Source of the DNA: Bacteroidota bacterium
GTDB lineage: Bacteria > Bacteroidota > Bacteroidia > Chitinophagales > Saprospiraceae
Length of the DNA stretch: 36,164 bases
Reading direction: 5' to 3'
NCBI GenBank assembly: GCA_014190515.1
Contig: BJGN01000016.1
Location: 1 to 36,164 of the forward strand
Within the stretch, counting starts at the first letter, position 1. Each line of letters starts with the position of its first letter. Positions 24,031-33,207 of this stretch are shown piece by piece. Both the position numbers and the translations under genes were made by a program. A model generated the notes under the pieces. The model did no database searches, was not told the DNA's origin, and saw nothing but the letters and a program-made list of their open reading frames with translations.

Positions 24031-26613
24031 ATGAGCGACCAAACGCCTGAACTAACCGAAAATTCAGAGGCTTCTGATGAAATCATCAGTCTTCAAGGTA
24101 TGTATCAGGATTATTTTCTTGATTATGCGTCTTATGTGATTCTTGAGCGAGCAGTTCCTGCTGTATTGGATGGCTTAAAACCCGTTCAACGAAGAATTTT
24201 GCATGCCATGAAAGAGATGGATGACGGAAGATATAATAAGGTTGCCAATATTATTGGACAAACTATGCAATATCATCCTCACGGAGATGCTGCCATTGGA
24301 GACGCCTTGGTAAACATGGGGCAAAAGGAACTGCTCATAGATACGCAGGGAAATTGGGGTAATATCCTTACGGGAGACGGGGCAGCTGCCTCCCGATATA
24401 TTGAGGCAAGACCTACAAAATTTGCCCTCGAAGTAGCTTTTAATCCTCAAACCACAGAATGGCAACTTTCTTACGACGGCAGAAAAAGAGAGCCTATTCA
24501 TCTACCTGTAAAATTTCCTCTTCTTTTAGCCCAAGGGGCTGAGGGAATTGCCGTCGGTCTTTCTACGAAAATTCTACCTCATAATTTTATAGAAATCATT
24601 GAAGCAGCTATCAAAAGATTAAAAAACGAGGAAGTAATAATTTATCCTGATTTTCAAACGGGTGGTTTTATTGATATAACTGATTACCAACAAGGTAAAA
24701 GAGGAAGTAGAGTAAAAGTTCGTGCTAAAATTGAAAAAATAGATAAGAATATTCTTATTGTCCGGGAATTACCCTTCGGCGTTACTACCTCTACTCTCAT
24801 TGAAAGTATAATTAAAGCAAGCGATAAAGGAAAAATTAAAATAAAACAAGTCGTTGATAATACTGCAGAAAATGTAGAAATTGTCATTGATTTAGCCCCT
24901 GGCGTTTCTCCGGACGTTGCTATTGACGCACTATATGCATTTACCGATTGTGAAATTTCAATTGCTCCAAATGCATGTATTATACAAAATGAAAAACCAC
25001 GTTTCCTTTCTGTTCAAGATTTACTGGACATTGCTGTCGATCATACCAAAGCACTCCTGAAGTTAGAACTTGAAATAAAGGAAAAAGAATTACTTGAAAA
25101 ATGGCATCATGCCAGTCTGGAAAAGGTTTTTATTGAAAATAGAATTTATCACGATATAGAGGAATGTGAGACCTGGGAAGCTGTTTTGGAAACCATTGCC
25201 ATAGGTTTGAAAAAATACGTAGTAGAGCCTCATGAAATAATTGAACCGTCAGACCATCGACTTAGATTGCTAAGATCCATTACACAGGATGATATTGCCA
25301 AACTAACCGAGATTAAGATTAAAAGAATATCAAAATACAACACTTTTCAAGCAGATCAATTTATTGCTCAACTTGAAAAAGATTTGGACAGAGTGCGCTT
25401 TGACCTGGCGCATTTAATAGATTATACTATTAACTATTATTCAAACTTATTAGATAAATACGGAAAAGGCAGGGAACGAAAAACAAAAATTATCACTTTC
25501 GATGCTATCGCGGCTGCCGAGGTCGTAGCTAATAACGCAAAACTATATGCGAATAAAGCCGATGGATTCGTTGGTTTTGGACTTAAGAAAGATGAATTTA
25601 TCAGTGATTGTTCCGATATTGACGACATCATTGTATTTAGAAATGATGGTTATTTCCTGGTAACCCGTATTGCAGAAAAAACTTTTGTTGGTAAGGACAT
25701 CATTCATGTGGCCGTTTGGAAGAAAAATGACGAACGAACTACTTATAATGCCGTTTATACAGATGGTGCAAGTGCAAAATCTTTCGTAAAACGATTCAAT
25801 GTTACAGCTATTACAAGAGATAAGGAATACCCAATTACCCAAGAAACAAAGGGTAGCAAACTTCATTATTTCTCTGTAAATCCTAATGGTGAAGCGGAAG
25901 TAATTCAGGTTCAGCTAAGCTTGGGATGTAAAGCAAAAATTAAAATGTTTGAGTTTAATTTTGCAGAATTAGCCATAAAAGGACGGTCCTCGCAGGGAAA
26001 TATGCTAACGAAATATCCCTTGCGGAATATAAAGTTAAAGGCAGCGGGAAGATCGACTATCGGTGCATTAAAGATCTGGTTAGACGAAGTTTCCGGAAGA
26101 CTGAATACAGAAAATAGAGGCCGATTCCTCGGTGAATTCGATACTGGTGACGAGTTATTGATCCTTTACAAAAATGGGAGCTATATTACTACCCCGCTCG
26201 ATATTACAAAAAGATTTCAATCTGATGATTTTCTATATATCGGACAGTGTAACAGAAAAGATGATGTTATCACAGCGGTGCATTATGACGGGCATAAAGG
26301 GTGGACTATGGTAAAAAGGTTTCATATTGAAACGACACAGGCTGATCAACGATTCAGCTATCTGACGGATCATCCCGAATCTCAACTGCTCTTTTTAAGT
26401 GTTGAACCCTCCCCTAAAATTAAATTTCAAATTAAAGTGGGGAATAAAAAATCAGAGGGAGAAGCGTTGTTAACTGACATTGTCGATATTAAAGGGTGGA
26501 AAGCTGTCGGAAATCGCTTAAGTGACAAAAAAATAAGCGATATTGAAATTATCGAACCACTTGATACTGAAGAACCGCCAATTGTGGAAGAGGGACAACA
26601 AACTCTTTTTTAA
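24031..26613 (+). CDS. parC: DNA topoisomerase IV/gyrase subunit A (ParC type)
   Basis: An 860-residue type IIA topoisomerase A subunit. The N-terminal winged-helix region contains the quinolone pocket YHPHGDAAIGDALV (81-94). The active-site tyrosine is Y123 in AAASRYIEAR. A coiled-coil/tower region runs to about 480 and a C-terminal beta-pinwheel to about 830. The SRYIEAR form and the GNWGN stretch match the Bacteroidota ParC group better than GyrA (SRYTEAR). It decatenates daughter chromosomes with ParE, which is not in the window. At the position of E. coli GyrA Ser83 there is Ala. The C-terminus is acidic. Confidence 0.9.
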   Translation: MSDQTPELTENSEASDEIISLQGMYQDYFLDYASYVILERAVPAVLDGLKPVQRRILHAMKEMDDGRYNKVANIIGQTMQYHPHGDAAIGDALVNMGQKELLIDTQGNWGNILTGDGAAASRYIEARPTKFALEVAFNPQTTEWQLSYDGRKREPIHLPVKFPLLLAQGAEGIAVGLSTKILPHNFIEIIEAAIKRLKNEEVIIYPDFQTGGFIDITDYQQGKRGSRVKVRAKIEKIDKNILIVRELPFGVTTSTLIESIIKASDKGKIKIKQVVDNTAENVEIVIDLAPGVSPDVAIDALYAFTDCEISIAPNACIIQNEKPRFLSVQDLLDIAVDHTKALLKLELEIKEKELLEKWHHASLEKVFIENRIYHDIEECETWEAVLETIAIGLKKYVVEPHEIIEPSDHRLRLLRSITQDDIAKLTEIKIKRISKYNTFQADQFIAQLEKDLDRVRFDLAHLIDYTINYYSNLLDKYGKGRERKTKIITFDAIAAAEVVANNAKLYANKADGFVGFGLKKDEFISDCSDIDDIIVFRNDGYFLVTRIAEKTFVGKDIIHVAVWKKNDERTTYNAVYTDGASAKSFVKRFNVTAITRDKEYPITQETKGSKLHYFSVNPNGEAEVIQVQLSLGCKAKIKMFEFNFAELAIKGRSSQGNMLTKYPLRNIKLKAAGRSTIGALKIWLDEVSGRLNTENRGRFLGEFDTGDELLILYKNGSYITTPLDITKRFQSDDFLYIGQCNRKDDVITAVHYDGHKGWTMVKRFHIETTQADQRFSYLTDHPESQLLFLSVEPSPKIKFQIKVGNKKSEGEALLTDIVDIKGWKAVGNRLSDKKISDIEIIEPLDTEEPPIVEEGQQTLF

Positions 26614-26663
26614 GGTTTAGTCGTTTTAATTGTTCGTTATTATAGGGTTGATTAAAATGTTTG

Positions 26664-26671
26664 TACCTTTA
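26664..26671 (+). promoter_or_regulatory. Possible -7 box before the YfhO gene
   Basis: TACCTTTA is one base off TAnnTTTG, 31 bases before the ATG at 26703. No matching -33 element. Weak. Confidence 0.3.
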
Positions 26672-26702
26672 TTTTATCATAAACAAGATTTATTTTACTG
26701 AT

Positions 26703-29282
26703 ATGAATAATACCTATTTCAAAAAAATAGCTCCTTATGTTTTAGGACTATTAATACTTTTTCTAGTCAACTATATCTATTTTTTACCTCAATTTCAGGG
26801 AAAACAAGTATTGCAAGGCGATATTGTCTCTTATAACGGTGCTTACGGGGAAATTGGTAAATATTGGGAGGAAAAAGGCGAGCAGTTATTTTGGACAAAC
26901 TCCATGTTTGGGGGAATGCCCACTTTTATGATTGGTGTCAGCCTCAAATCCTTTTATTTAGATTGGGTTCCCCTACTCCTTTCCTTTGATATTTACTATC
27001 CAATGGGGGTATTTTTAGCTCAAATGATTGCTTTTTTCATTATGACCTCTGTCATGGGGATTCACCCTATGATTGGTATTATTGGATCTATCGCTTTTGG
27101 GTTTACCACAAATAATTTTGTTCTTTTTGAGGCAGGTCATAACTCAAAACTAGGAACCATTGTGTTTAATCCGTTGGTCATAGCCGGACTTTACACTATT
27201 TATAAACATAAAAAATATCTTCTCGGTGGCATATTGTTTTCAGTGGCTACAGCAAATTCCTTAAACGCTAATCACCCACAGATGACCTTTTATTTTGTCA
27301 TCACCTGTGTTGTTTTAGCTATAGTTTGGCTGGTTGAATCTATAAAAGAAAAAGAAATAAACCATCTTTTAAAAACCATAGCTACGGTAATCATTGGTGC
27401 CTCCATCAGTTTAGCCGCCACTTCCTCTACTTGGTTAATGGCTCTTGATTATTCAAAAGATTCTTTAAGAGGTAAGCCTATTCTTACCGAAGAATCAGCC
27501 GTTAGCACTAATAGCACAGATGAATCAAATAATGCTCCTTCCAGTGAAGCGGCGGGAGAATCAGGTTTGGGTTGGGATTATGCAATGATGTGGAGTAATA
27601 AAACACAAGATTTACTTAGTGTTCTCATTCCATTTGCAGCTGGAGGAAGTTCGGGTGAAACAACGAAAGAAGGAGCAACATTTAAGCTTTTAGTTAACAA
27701 TGGTGCTAAAACAAATGAGGACGGAAAAATGGGTTTACCCTTTTACTGGGGTGGTTTACCTTTCACGAGCGGTCCTAATTATTTAGGGGCTGTCATGATT
27801 TTCCTTTTCACCTTTGGCTTTTTTGTAGAAAAAGGTAGCCTTCGCTGGTGGGTTTTAATTTCCGTCTTGCTAACCCTTTTTCTCTCTATGGGACAACATT
27901 TTGAGACCTTGCAAAGATTATTCTTTGACTTTGTTCCTTTTTATAATAAGTTCAGAGCACCTAGCTCAATATTGACAATAACCCCATTTTTTTTACCTAT
28001 TTTAGGTTTATTTGCTATTAATAAACTTTGTTACCAAAAGTATTCACCAGAAAGTGTAAAAAAAGCTTTAATTTATTCTTTTTCAATTATTGGAGGATTG
28101 ACTTTATTTTTAGCCTTATTCGCCACTTCCTTTTTCGACTTCAAAGGTCCAAGTGACGCTCAACTTCAACCTATTGTACTAAGCAATATTATACAGGATA
28201 GGATTGATTTTTTTAAAGCAGACGCATTCAGATCTCTTTATTTTATTGGAGCATCAGCCCTGGCTATCTTCTTGTTCACACGAAATTGGATAAAACCAAC
28301 CATTTTAATCGTTGCTCTGGGTTTTCTTACCCTACTAGATCATTGGTCTGTGGGTCAAAGATATCTTGGAAAATCAGCCTTTAATAATCCCGCAACAGAG
28401 GATTCTCCATTAAAAGAAAGGCCAGCTGACAAAGAAATTTCTTCCTTAGAAAAAAGTAGAGGCGATTATCGCGTTCTCGACTTAGCGGTATCCACTTTTG
28501 GAAATTCTACCACTAGTTTTTATCATAACACCATTGGTGGCTATCATGCAGCCAAATTGATGAGATACAATGATATCATTGAAAAGCAAATAAGCAATAA
28601 TAATCAAAATGTTATTAATATGCTTAATGCCAAATATATTATCAAACAAGACCAAACCGTTTCTCAAAATCCTTTGGCTTGCGGAACCGCCTGGTTTGTA
28701 GATACACTTCTCAAAGTAAATACACCAAACGAAGAAATGGCTGCCTTGAACAATTTTAATCCGCAGGAGGTCGCCATTATTTTAGATAATGAGTTTAATG
28801 GCTATGCAGGAAATTTTGATCCTAAAAAAGGGGGAGAAATAAAACTCACCCAGTATGATCCTCAAAATTTAATCTATTCATATACTGCAACTTCTCCTCA
28901 ATTTGCTGTGTTTTCTGAAATTTGGTACGGTCCCAATAAAGGTTGGCAAGCATATATTGATGACAAACCGGTAGAACACGTAAGAGTAAATTACCTGCTA
29001 AGAGGTTTAAAAGTTCCAGAGGGAAAACATACTATTGCCTTCCGTTTCAAACCAGTAAAAATTCAGCAGTATATAACCATTTCCAGAGCGGCATCAGGGT
29101 TATTGATGGTTGCACTCCTCGGTATGATTGGATGGATGGGATTTAATTTTTTCAAAAACCCGGGGGAACCAAATCCATTCCCCAATGCTCCAGTCCAACC
29201 TAAAGCACCTGTAACCAGAGATTCAAAACCTACGCCGAGATCTTCTGCACCACAGCAGAAAAAAACTGGAAAGAAAACTTAA
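26703..29282 (+). CDS. YfhO family membrane protein
   Basis: An 859-residue protein from the ATG at 26703; an earlier frame start at 26661 adds a poor lead. It has an N-terminal membrane segment, then about 10-12 hydrophobic helices to residue ~560, a large exposed domain (about 590-800) and a last membrane segment near residue 810. It ends in a Pro/Lys-rich tail (PRSSAPQQKKTGKK). The GT-C-like layout is that of YfhO proteins, which in Firmicutes help glycosylate lipoteichoic acid; in Bacteroidota the role is unknown. A hydrophilic, Ser- and Asn-rich loop lies around residues 265-285. Its stop overlaps the galK start by one base. Confidence 0.85.
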   Translation: MNNTYFKKIAPYVLGLLILFLVNYIYFLPQFQGKQVLQGDIVSYNGAYGEIGKYWEEKGEQLFWTNSMFGGMPTFMIGVSLKSFYLDWVPLLLSFDIYYPMGVFLAQMIAFFIMTSVMGIHPMIGIIGSIAFGFTTNNFVLFEAGHNSKLGTIVFNPLVIAGLYTIYKHKKYLLGGILFSVATANSLNANHPQMTFYFVITCVVLAIVWLVESIKEKEINHLLKTIATVIIGASISLAATSSTWLMALDYSKDSLRGKPILTEESAVSTNSTDESNNAPSSEAAGESGLGWDYAMMWSNKTQDLLSVLIPFAAGGSSGETTKEGATFKLLVNNGAKTNEDGKMGLPFYWGGLPFTSGPNYLGAVMIFLFTFGFFVEKGSLRWWVLISVLLTLFLSMGQHFETLQRLFFDFVPFYNKFRAPSSILTITPFFLPILGLFAINKLCYQKYSPESVKKALIYSFSIIGGLTLFLALFATSFFDFKGPSDAQLQPIVLSNIIQDRIDFFKADAFRSLYFIGASALAIFLFTRNWIKPTILIVALGFLTLLDHWSVGQRYLGKSAFNNPATEDSPLKERPADKEISSLEKSRGDYRVLDLAVSTFGNSTTSFYHNTIGGYHAAKLMRYNDIIEKQISNNNQNVINMLNAKYIIKQDQTVSQNPLACGTAWFVDTLLKVNTPNEEMAALNNFNPQEVAIILDNEFNGYAGNFDPKKGGEIKLTQYDPQNLIYSYTATSPQFAVFSEIWYGPNKGWQAYIDDKPVEHVRVNYLLRGLKVPEGKHTIAFRFKPVKIQQYITISRAASGLLMVALLGMIGWMGFNFFKNPGEPNPFPNAPVQPKAPVTRDSKPTPRSSAPQQKKTGKKT

Positions 29283-30406
29283 TGAGATTGAATAAGACTG
29301 AAATGGTTACTGCCTTTGCACCAGGAAGAATAAATTTGATCGGGGAACATACCGATTATAACAACGGATTTGTTCTTCCCGCTGCCATAAAGCAAAAAAT
29401 AACCTTTTCGGTTACCCCGAATTCATTAGAAAGTTCAGGCACTATCACCGCCCTTGATTTGGGTGAAACCATTTCATTTGACTTAAATCATTTAGCACCT
29501 ATTCCCCATTCCTGGTCAAATTATGTGCTGGGGCTTTGTCATGAAATCATAAAATCAGGGTCGAAATTGACTGGTTTCGACGGTTCTTTTGGCGGCGATA
29601 TTCCCATTGGTGCAGGACTAAGTTCTTCCGCAGCTCTACTTTGCAGTGCTGCCACCGCCCTGGATAAATGTTTCAATTTAAATAAGTCGAAAGAGGAATG
29701 GATGTACCTGACGCAAAAAGCAGAACACCATTTTGTTGGAACAAATTGTGGCTTAATGGACATGTTTGCCAGTTTACACGGTAAAGAAAATCATCTGATG
29801 CTCTTCGATTGTCAGCATATCAATTTTCAATATGTTCCTTTTGACCTTAAAAACTTTCATTTAATTTTGTTAAACACCCTGGTAAGCCATCAATTAGCCT
29901 CTTCTGAATACAATACCCGACGGAAAGAATGTGAGGAGGTGGTAACTGTTATAAGGAAAAATGGCACGGATGTTTATTCCTTAAGAGATGTATCGATGGA
30001 TCTGCTCAATGAAAACAGAAAAAGCCTTTCGGATACTATTTTCAAAAGGGCTAAATATGTAATTGAGGAAAATACGAGAGTACTTAAAGCTGTGCATTAT
30101 CTTGAAAATGGTGATATTAAATCATTGGGAGAATTACTCTATGAAACCCATTTCGGTCTTAAAAATGATTATGAGGTCAGCTGCCAGGCACTGGATTTTT
30201 TAGTGTCTTTTACTGAATATATGCCCGAAGTGGCAGGTGCCAGAATGATGGGAGGTGGTTTTGGTGGCTGTACCCTAAATCTGGTGGAAAAAGATGCTTC
30301 CACCGCCTTTCTCTCCAAAATGAAAGAAGCTTATTTTAATGCCTTTGGCATAGATCTCCCTCATTATTTCGTTGAACCATCAGTCGGCGCTACCTTATTG
30401 TCTTAA
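29282..30406 (+). CDS. galK: Galactokinase
   Basis: A 374-residue GHMP kinase of normal length. The sugar signature GRINLIGEHTDYNNGF is at residues 15-30, the ATP loop PIGAGLSSSAALL at 108-120, and the C-terminal MMGGGFGGCTLN completes the GHMP set. It phosphorylates galactose to galactose 1-phosphate in the Leloir pathway. Its ATG overlaps the TAA of the YfhO gene (TAATG), so translation is probably coupled. A second Met at residue 8 is an alternative start. No other gal genes are in the window. Confidence 0.94.
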   Translation: MRLNKTEMVTAFAPGRINLIGEHTDYNNGFVLPAAIKQKITFSVTPNSLESSGTITALDLGETISFDLNHLAPIPHSWSNYVLGLCHEIIKSGSKLTGFDGSFGGDIPIGAGLSSSAALLCSAATALDKCFNLNKSKEEWMYLTQKAEHHFVGTNCGLMDMFASLHGKENHLMLFDCQHINFQYVPFDLKNFHLILLNTLVSHQLASSEYNTRRKECEEVVTVIRKNGTDVYSLRDVSMDLLNENRKSLSDTIFKRAKYVIEENTRVLKAVHYLENGDIKSLGELLYETHFGLKNDYEVSCQALDFLVSFTEYMPEVAGARMMGGGFGGCTLNLVEKDASTAFLSKMKEAYFNAFGIDLPHYFVEPSVGATLLS

Positions 30407-30430
30407 ATAGTCATATTTTTACTATATTTG
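30398..30430 (+). promoter_or_regulatory. Bacteroidota promoter of pheT
   Basis: TATATTTG (30423-30430) is a full TAnnTTTG match, with TTG at 30398-30400 and a 22-base spacer, slightly longer than typical. It begins inside the end of galK and lies 39 bases before the chosen pheT start. Confidence 0.55.
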
Positions 30431-30469
30431 CCGCCGTATTTTAGCATAAAAAAGGCAAATAGTTCCCTT

Positions 30470-32917
30470 ATGAAAGTATCTTTTAATTGGTTAAAACAGT
30501 ACTTAGATATCCCTTTAAGTGCCATAGAAACAGCAGATTTACTCACGGACATTGGGCTCGAAGTAGAAGGAATGGAAGAAGTGGAATCTATTCAGGGTGG
30601 CTTAAAAGGCGTGGTCGTTGGCGAGGTACTTACCTGTGATAAACACCCCAATGCAGATAAATTATCACTGACAACTGTTAATATCGGAGGCGAAGTTCCT
30701 CTTTCTATAGTTTGTGGTGCTCCGAATGTTGCTGCCGGCCAAAAAGTATTGGTAGCTAAAGTTGGAACTACGCTCTATCCATCAGAAGGTGAACCCATTA
30801 CCCTTAAACAAAGTAAAATCAGAGGTGAACTTTCTCAAGGCATGATTTGTGCCGAAGATGAGCTTGGACTGGGTCATGACCATAATGGTATATTGGTTTT
30901 ACCTGCTGATACACCCATAGGTTTGGAAGCAGCTAACTATTTTGATTTAGCTTCTGACACTGTTTTTGAAGTGAATCTTACACCTAACAGATCAGATGCA
31001 ACCTGTCATTTAGGGGTTGCCAGAGATTTATATGCGGGGTTAACAGTACATCATAACTATCATGGTCAACTAAAATGGCCTTCTGTAGAAAACTTCAAAT
31101 CTACCCTTTCCGTTAAGCCCATGAAGGTTTCTATCGCCAATAGCGATTTTTGCCCTCGGTATTCAGGTATCATTTTAAAAAATATTAAAGTAGCTGAATC
31201 CCCCGAATGGTTGAAACTAAAGTTAAAGGCCGTCGGCGTAAGACCCATTAATAATGTGGTAGATGTAACGAATTATGTCTTGCACGAACTTGGTCAACCT
31301 CTCCATGCATTCGATTTAAAAGCTATTCCTTCAGGAAAAATTACCGTTCGTACTTTACCTGAAGGGACGAAAATGTTAACCTTAGACTCGCAGGAAAGAA
31401 AATTAACGGGTGAGGAATTAATCATTTGTGGTGGCGATGATTACCCAATGTGTATTGCCGGCGTATTCGGTGGCTTACATTCCGGTGTACAAGCTGATAC
31501 TACGGATATTTTTCTGGAATCTGCTCATTTTCAAGCTAAATCGATTCGTCGAACTAGTATGAAGCACAATTTGAGAACGGATGCTGCGAAAGTTTATGAA
31601 AAAGGCAGCGATCCGGAAATAACAGTCTTTGCACTTAAAAGAGCTGCTTTACTACTCCAGGAATTGGCGAATGCTGACATTGCATCCGAAATAACCGATA
31701 TTTATACTCATCCTACTCCTCCAGTAAAAATAGACCTTTCATTCAATTACGTTAGAGAATTGACCGGCGCACCCATTACCAATAAGGAAATCATCCATAT
31801 TTTAAGCTTGCTGGACATGGTACCCATTTTTCAAAATAATGAAATGTGCACGGTTAATGTTCCAAAAAATAAATCGGACGTATTGAGGCCAGCCGATTTA
31901 GTTGAAGAAATATTAAGGATTTATGGTTTCAACCGCGTACCTTTTCCCGATGCCATGCGAACCACCTTAAGTTCGGCGCCAAAACCCGATAGAAATCAAA
32001 TCAATAGTTTCATATCAGAACTTTTAACAGGCATAGGATGTAGTGAAATGATGGCCGTTTCTTTGTCCCAATCAGCTTACTACAAAACAAATAGCTGGAA
32101 TATCAAAGAAGAAGAACTCGTTTTTATTAATAATACTTCCCATGCGCTGCTCGATATTATGCGACCTGAAATGGCGATGAGTGGTCTTGAAGTTATTTTA
32201 CATAACCAAAACAGGCAGCAAAATAATGTTAAACTTTTTGAATGGGGCAAATCCTATACCCAGACACCAGAAAGTATAAAAGAGACCAGTCATTTAACTT
32301 TATTTCTCTCGGGAGACCAGCATACTGAAAACTGGAACCAGCCCAGACAAGGAAAATCAAATTTTTATAGCCTTAAAGGCATTGTTTTTTCCGTACTTGC
32401 CAGACTTGGTATTCAAGGATTGGAAGAAGAAGTTTTTCAAGATGAAGCCCCCTTCGAATATGGAATACATTTAAAACAAGGTAGTAAAATATATGTCACT
32501 TTTGGAAAATTAAGTTCCAAACTTACTCAATCTTTTAGTTTGAGAGAAGAAATATTTTATGCCCAGTTTTATTGGGATATTTGTTTGCAAAAAACGGTTA
32601 ATCAAAAAATAAAGTTTAAGGAAATAAGTCGATTCCCAAGTATTAGGAGAGATTTAGCTTTAATAGTTGATAATTCAATTAAATTTTCCGATATTGTGAG
32701 CATTGCTAAAAAATTAGGCAAAAAACAGATTGTTCAGATAAATCTGTTTGATGTTTATGAAAATGAAAAACAACTTGGCAAAGGAAAACGTTCCTATGCA
32801 GTAAGTTTTTCCTTCGAAAACTTGGAGAAAACACTTCAAGATAAAGAAGTAGATACTATTATTGAAAATTTATTAACTGCCTATCAATCTGAATTAGGCG
32901 CTTATTTACGAAAATAA
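30470..32917 (+). CDS. pheT: Phenylalanyl-tRNA synthetase beta subunit
   Basis: An 815-residue protein from the ATG at 30470 (MKVSFNWLKQYL, the standard beginning). The longer frame starts with a TTG that overlaps the promoter box. Domains in order are B1, the EMAP/tRNA-binding fold (VVGEVLTCDKHPNADKLSL), B3/B4 editing (PINNVVDVTNYVLHELGQPLHAFD), B5, the catalytic-like core and the C-terminal anticodon-binding FDX-ACB domain (FPSIRRDLALIVD). With PheS, absent here, it charges tRNA-Phe. The next 290 bases carry a structured RNA and no gene. Confidence 0.96.
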   Translation: MKVSFNWLKQYLDIPLSAIETADLLTDIGLEVEGMEEVESIQGGLKGVVVGEVLTCDKHPNADKLSLTTVNIGGEVPLSIVCGAPNVAAGQKVLVAKVGTTLYPSEGEPITLKQSKIRGELSQGMICAEDELGLGHDHNGILVLPADTPIGLEAANYFDLASDTVFEVNLTPNRSDATCHLGVARDLYAGLTVHHNYHGQLKWPSVENFKSTLSVKPMKVSIANSDFCPRYSGIILKNIKVAESPEWLKLKLKAVGVRPINNVVDVTNYVLHELGQPLHAFDLKAIPSGKITVRTLPEGTKMLTLDSQERKLTGEELIICGGDDYPMCIAGVFGGLHSGVQADTTDIFLESAHFQAKSIRRTSMKHNLRTDAAKVYEKGSDPEITVFALKRAALLLQELANADIASEITDIYTHPTPPVKIDLSFNYVRELTGAPITNKEIIHILSLLDMVPIFQNNEMCTVNVPKNKSDVLRPADLVEEILRIYGFNRVPFPDAMRTTLSSAPKPDRNQINSFISELLTGIGCSEMMAVSLSQSAYYKTNSWNIKEEELVFINNTSHALLDIMRPEMAMSGLEVILHNQNRQQNNVKLFEWGKSYTQTPESIKETSHLTLFLSGDQHTENWNQPRQGKSNFYSLKGIVFSVLARLGIQGLEEEVFQDEAPFEYGIHLKQGSKIYVTFGKLSSKLTQSFSLREEIFYAQFYWDICLQKTVNQKIKFKEISRFPSIRRDLALIVDNSIKFSDIVSIAKKLGKKQIVQINLFDVYENEKQLGKGKRSYAVSFSFENLEKTLQDKEVDTIIENLLTAYQSELGAYLRK

Positions 32918-32959
32918 CCAGGTTAAATAGCGCTTTTAAAGGTTGGAGCAAAAAGTTGA

Positions 32960-33141
32960 GGTGTCTGAAAAACACCCCGGAATTACTGTCCACTGTGGAA
33001 ATAAATATATACCAGCTGTCGCCAAATATCGATAGCACTATAGGTTTTAGTTTTTTTATATCGAGCTCGCTGGAATCACTTTCTGTTTGTGCCAACCAGC
33101 CCTACCTCGGATTATTTCCACAAATAAAATAGTAGTTTTGG
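32960..33141 (+). ncRNA. Candidate 6S-like RNA (ssrS type)
   Basis: A rod-shaped fold spans the pheT-rny gap. The closing stem is CCGGAATTACT (32977-32987) with AGTAGTTTTGG (33131-33141), 11 pairs including three G-U. After a 7/9-base internal loop comes a perfect 10-bp stem, GTGGAAATAA (32995-33004) with TTATTTCCAC (33112-33121). The centre is open. Smaller hairpins inside are GCTGTCG/CGATAGC (33015-33036) and GCTGG/CCAGC (33069-33100). A 5' hairpin GGTGT/ACACC (32960-32976) abuts the closing stem, and a terminator follows. Stem, internal loop, stem, large bubble and apical arm is the 6S plan of a decoy promoter for RNA polymerase. The identity rests on shape and length (~180), not on a profile match. 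Its 5' end is uncertain. Confidence 0.6.
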
Positions 33142-33152
33142 TAAATCAAAAT

Positions 33153-33181
33153 ATTCAGATGTTGTATCTGAATGTTTTTTT
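33153..33181 (+). terminator. Intrinsic terminator after the 6S-like RNA
   Basis: ATTCAGAT (33153-33160), loop GTTGT, ATCTGAAT (33166-33173), then G and seven Ts. It ends the structured transcript 27 bases before the rny start codon. It also rules out the longer rny frame start at 33172, which lies inside it. Confidence 0.85.
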
Positions 33182-33207
33182 GTTCATTATTAAAGAATTT
33201 TACCATT

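Noticed and set aside
32859-33095. Minus-strand frame of 78 codons across the pheT end and the gap
   Set aside because: It overlaps the pheT C-terminus and the structured RNA and shows no recognisable protein features.
33172-33207. Longer N-terminus of RNase Y from 33172
   Set aside because: It lies within the terminator hairpin and puts residues before the standard membrane helix start.
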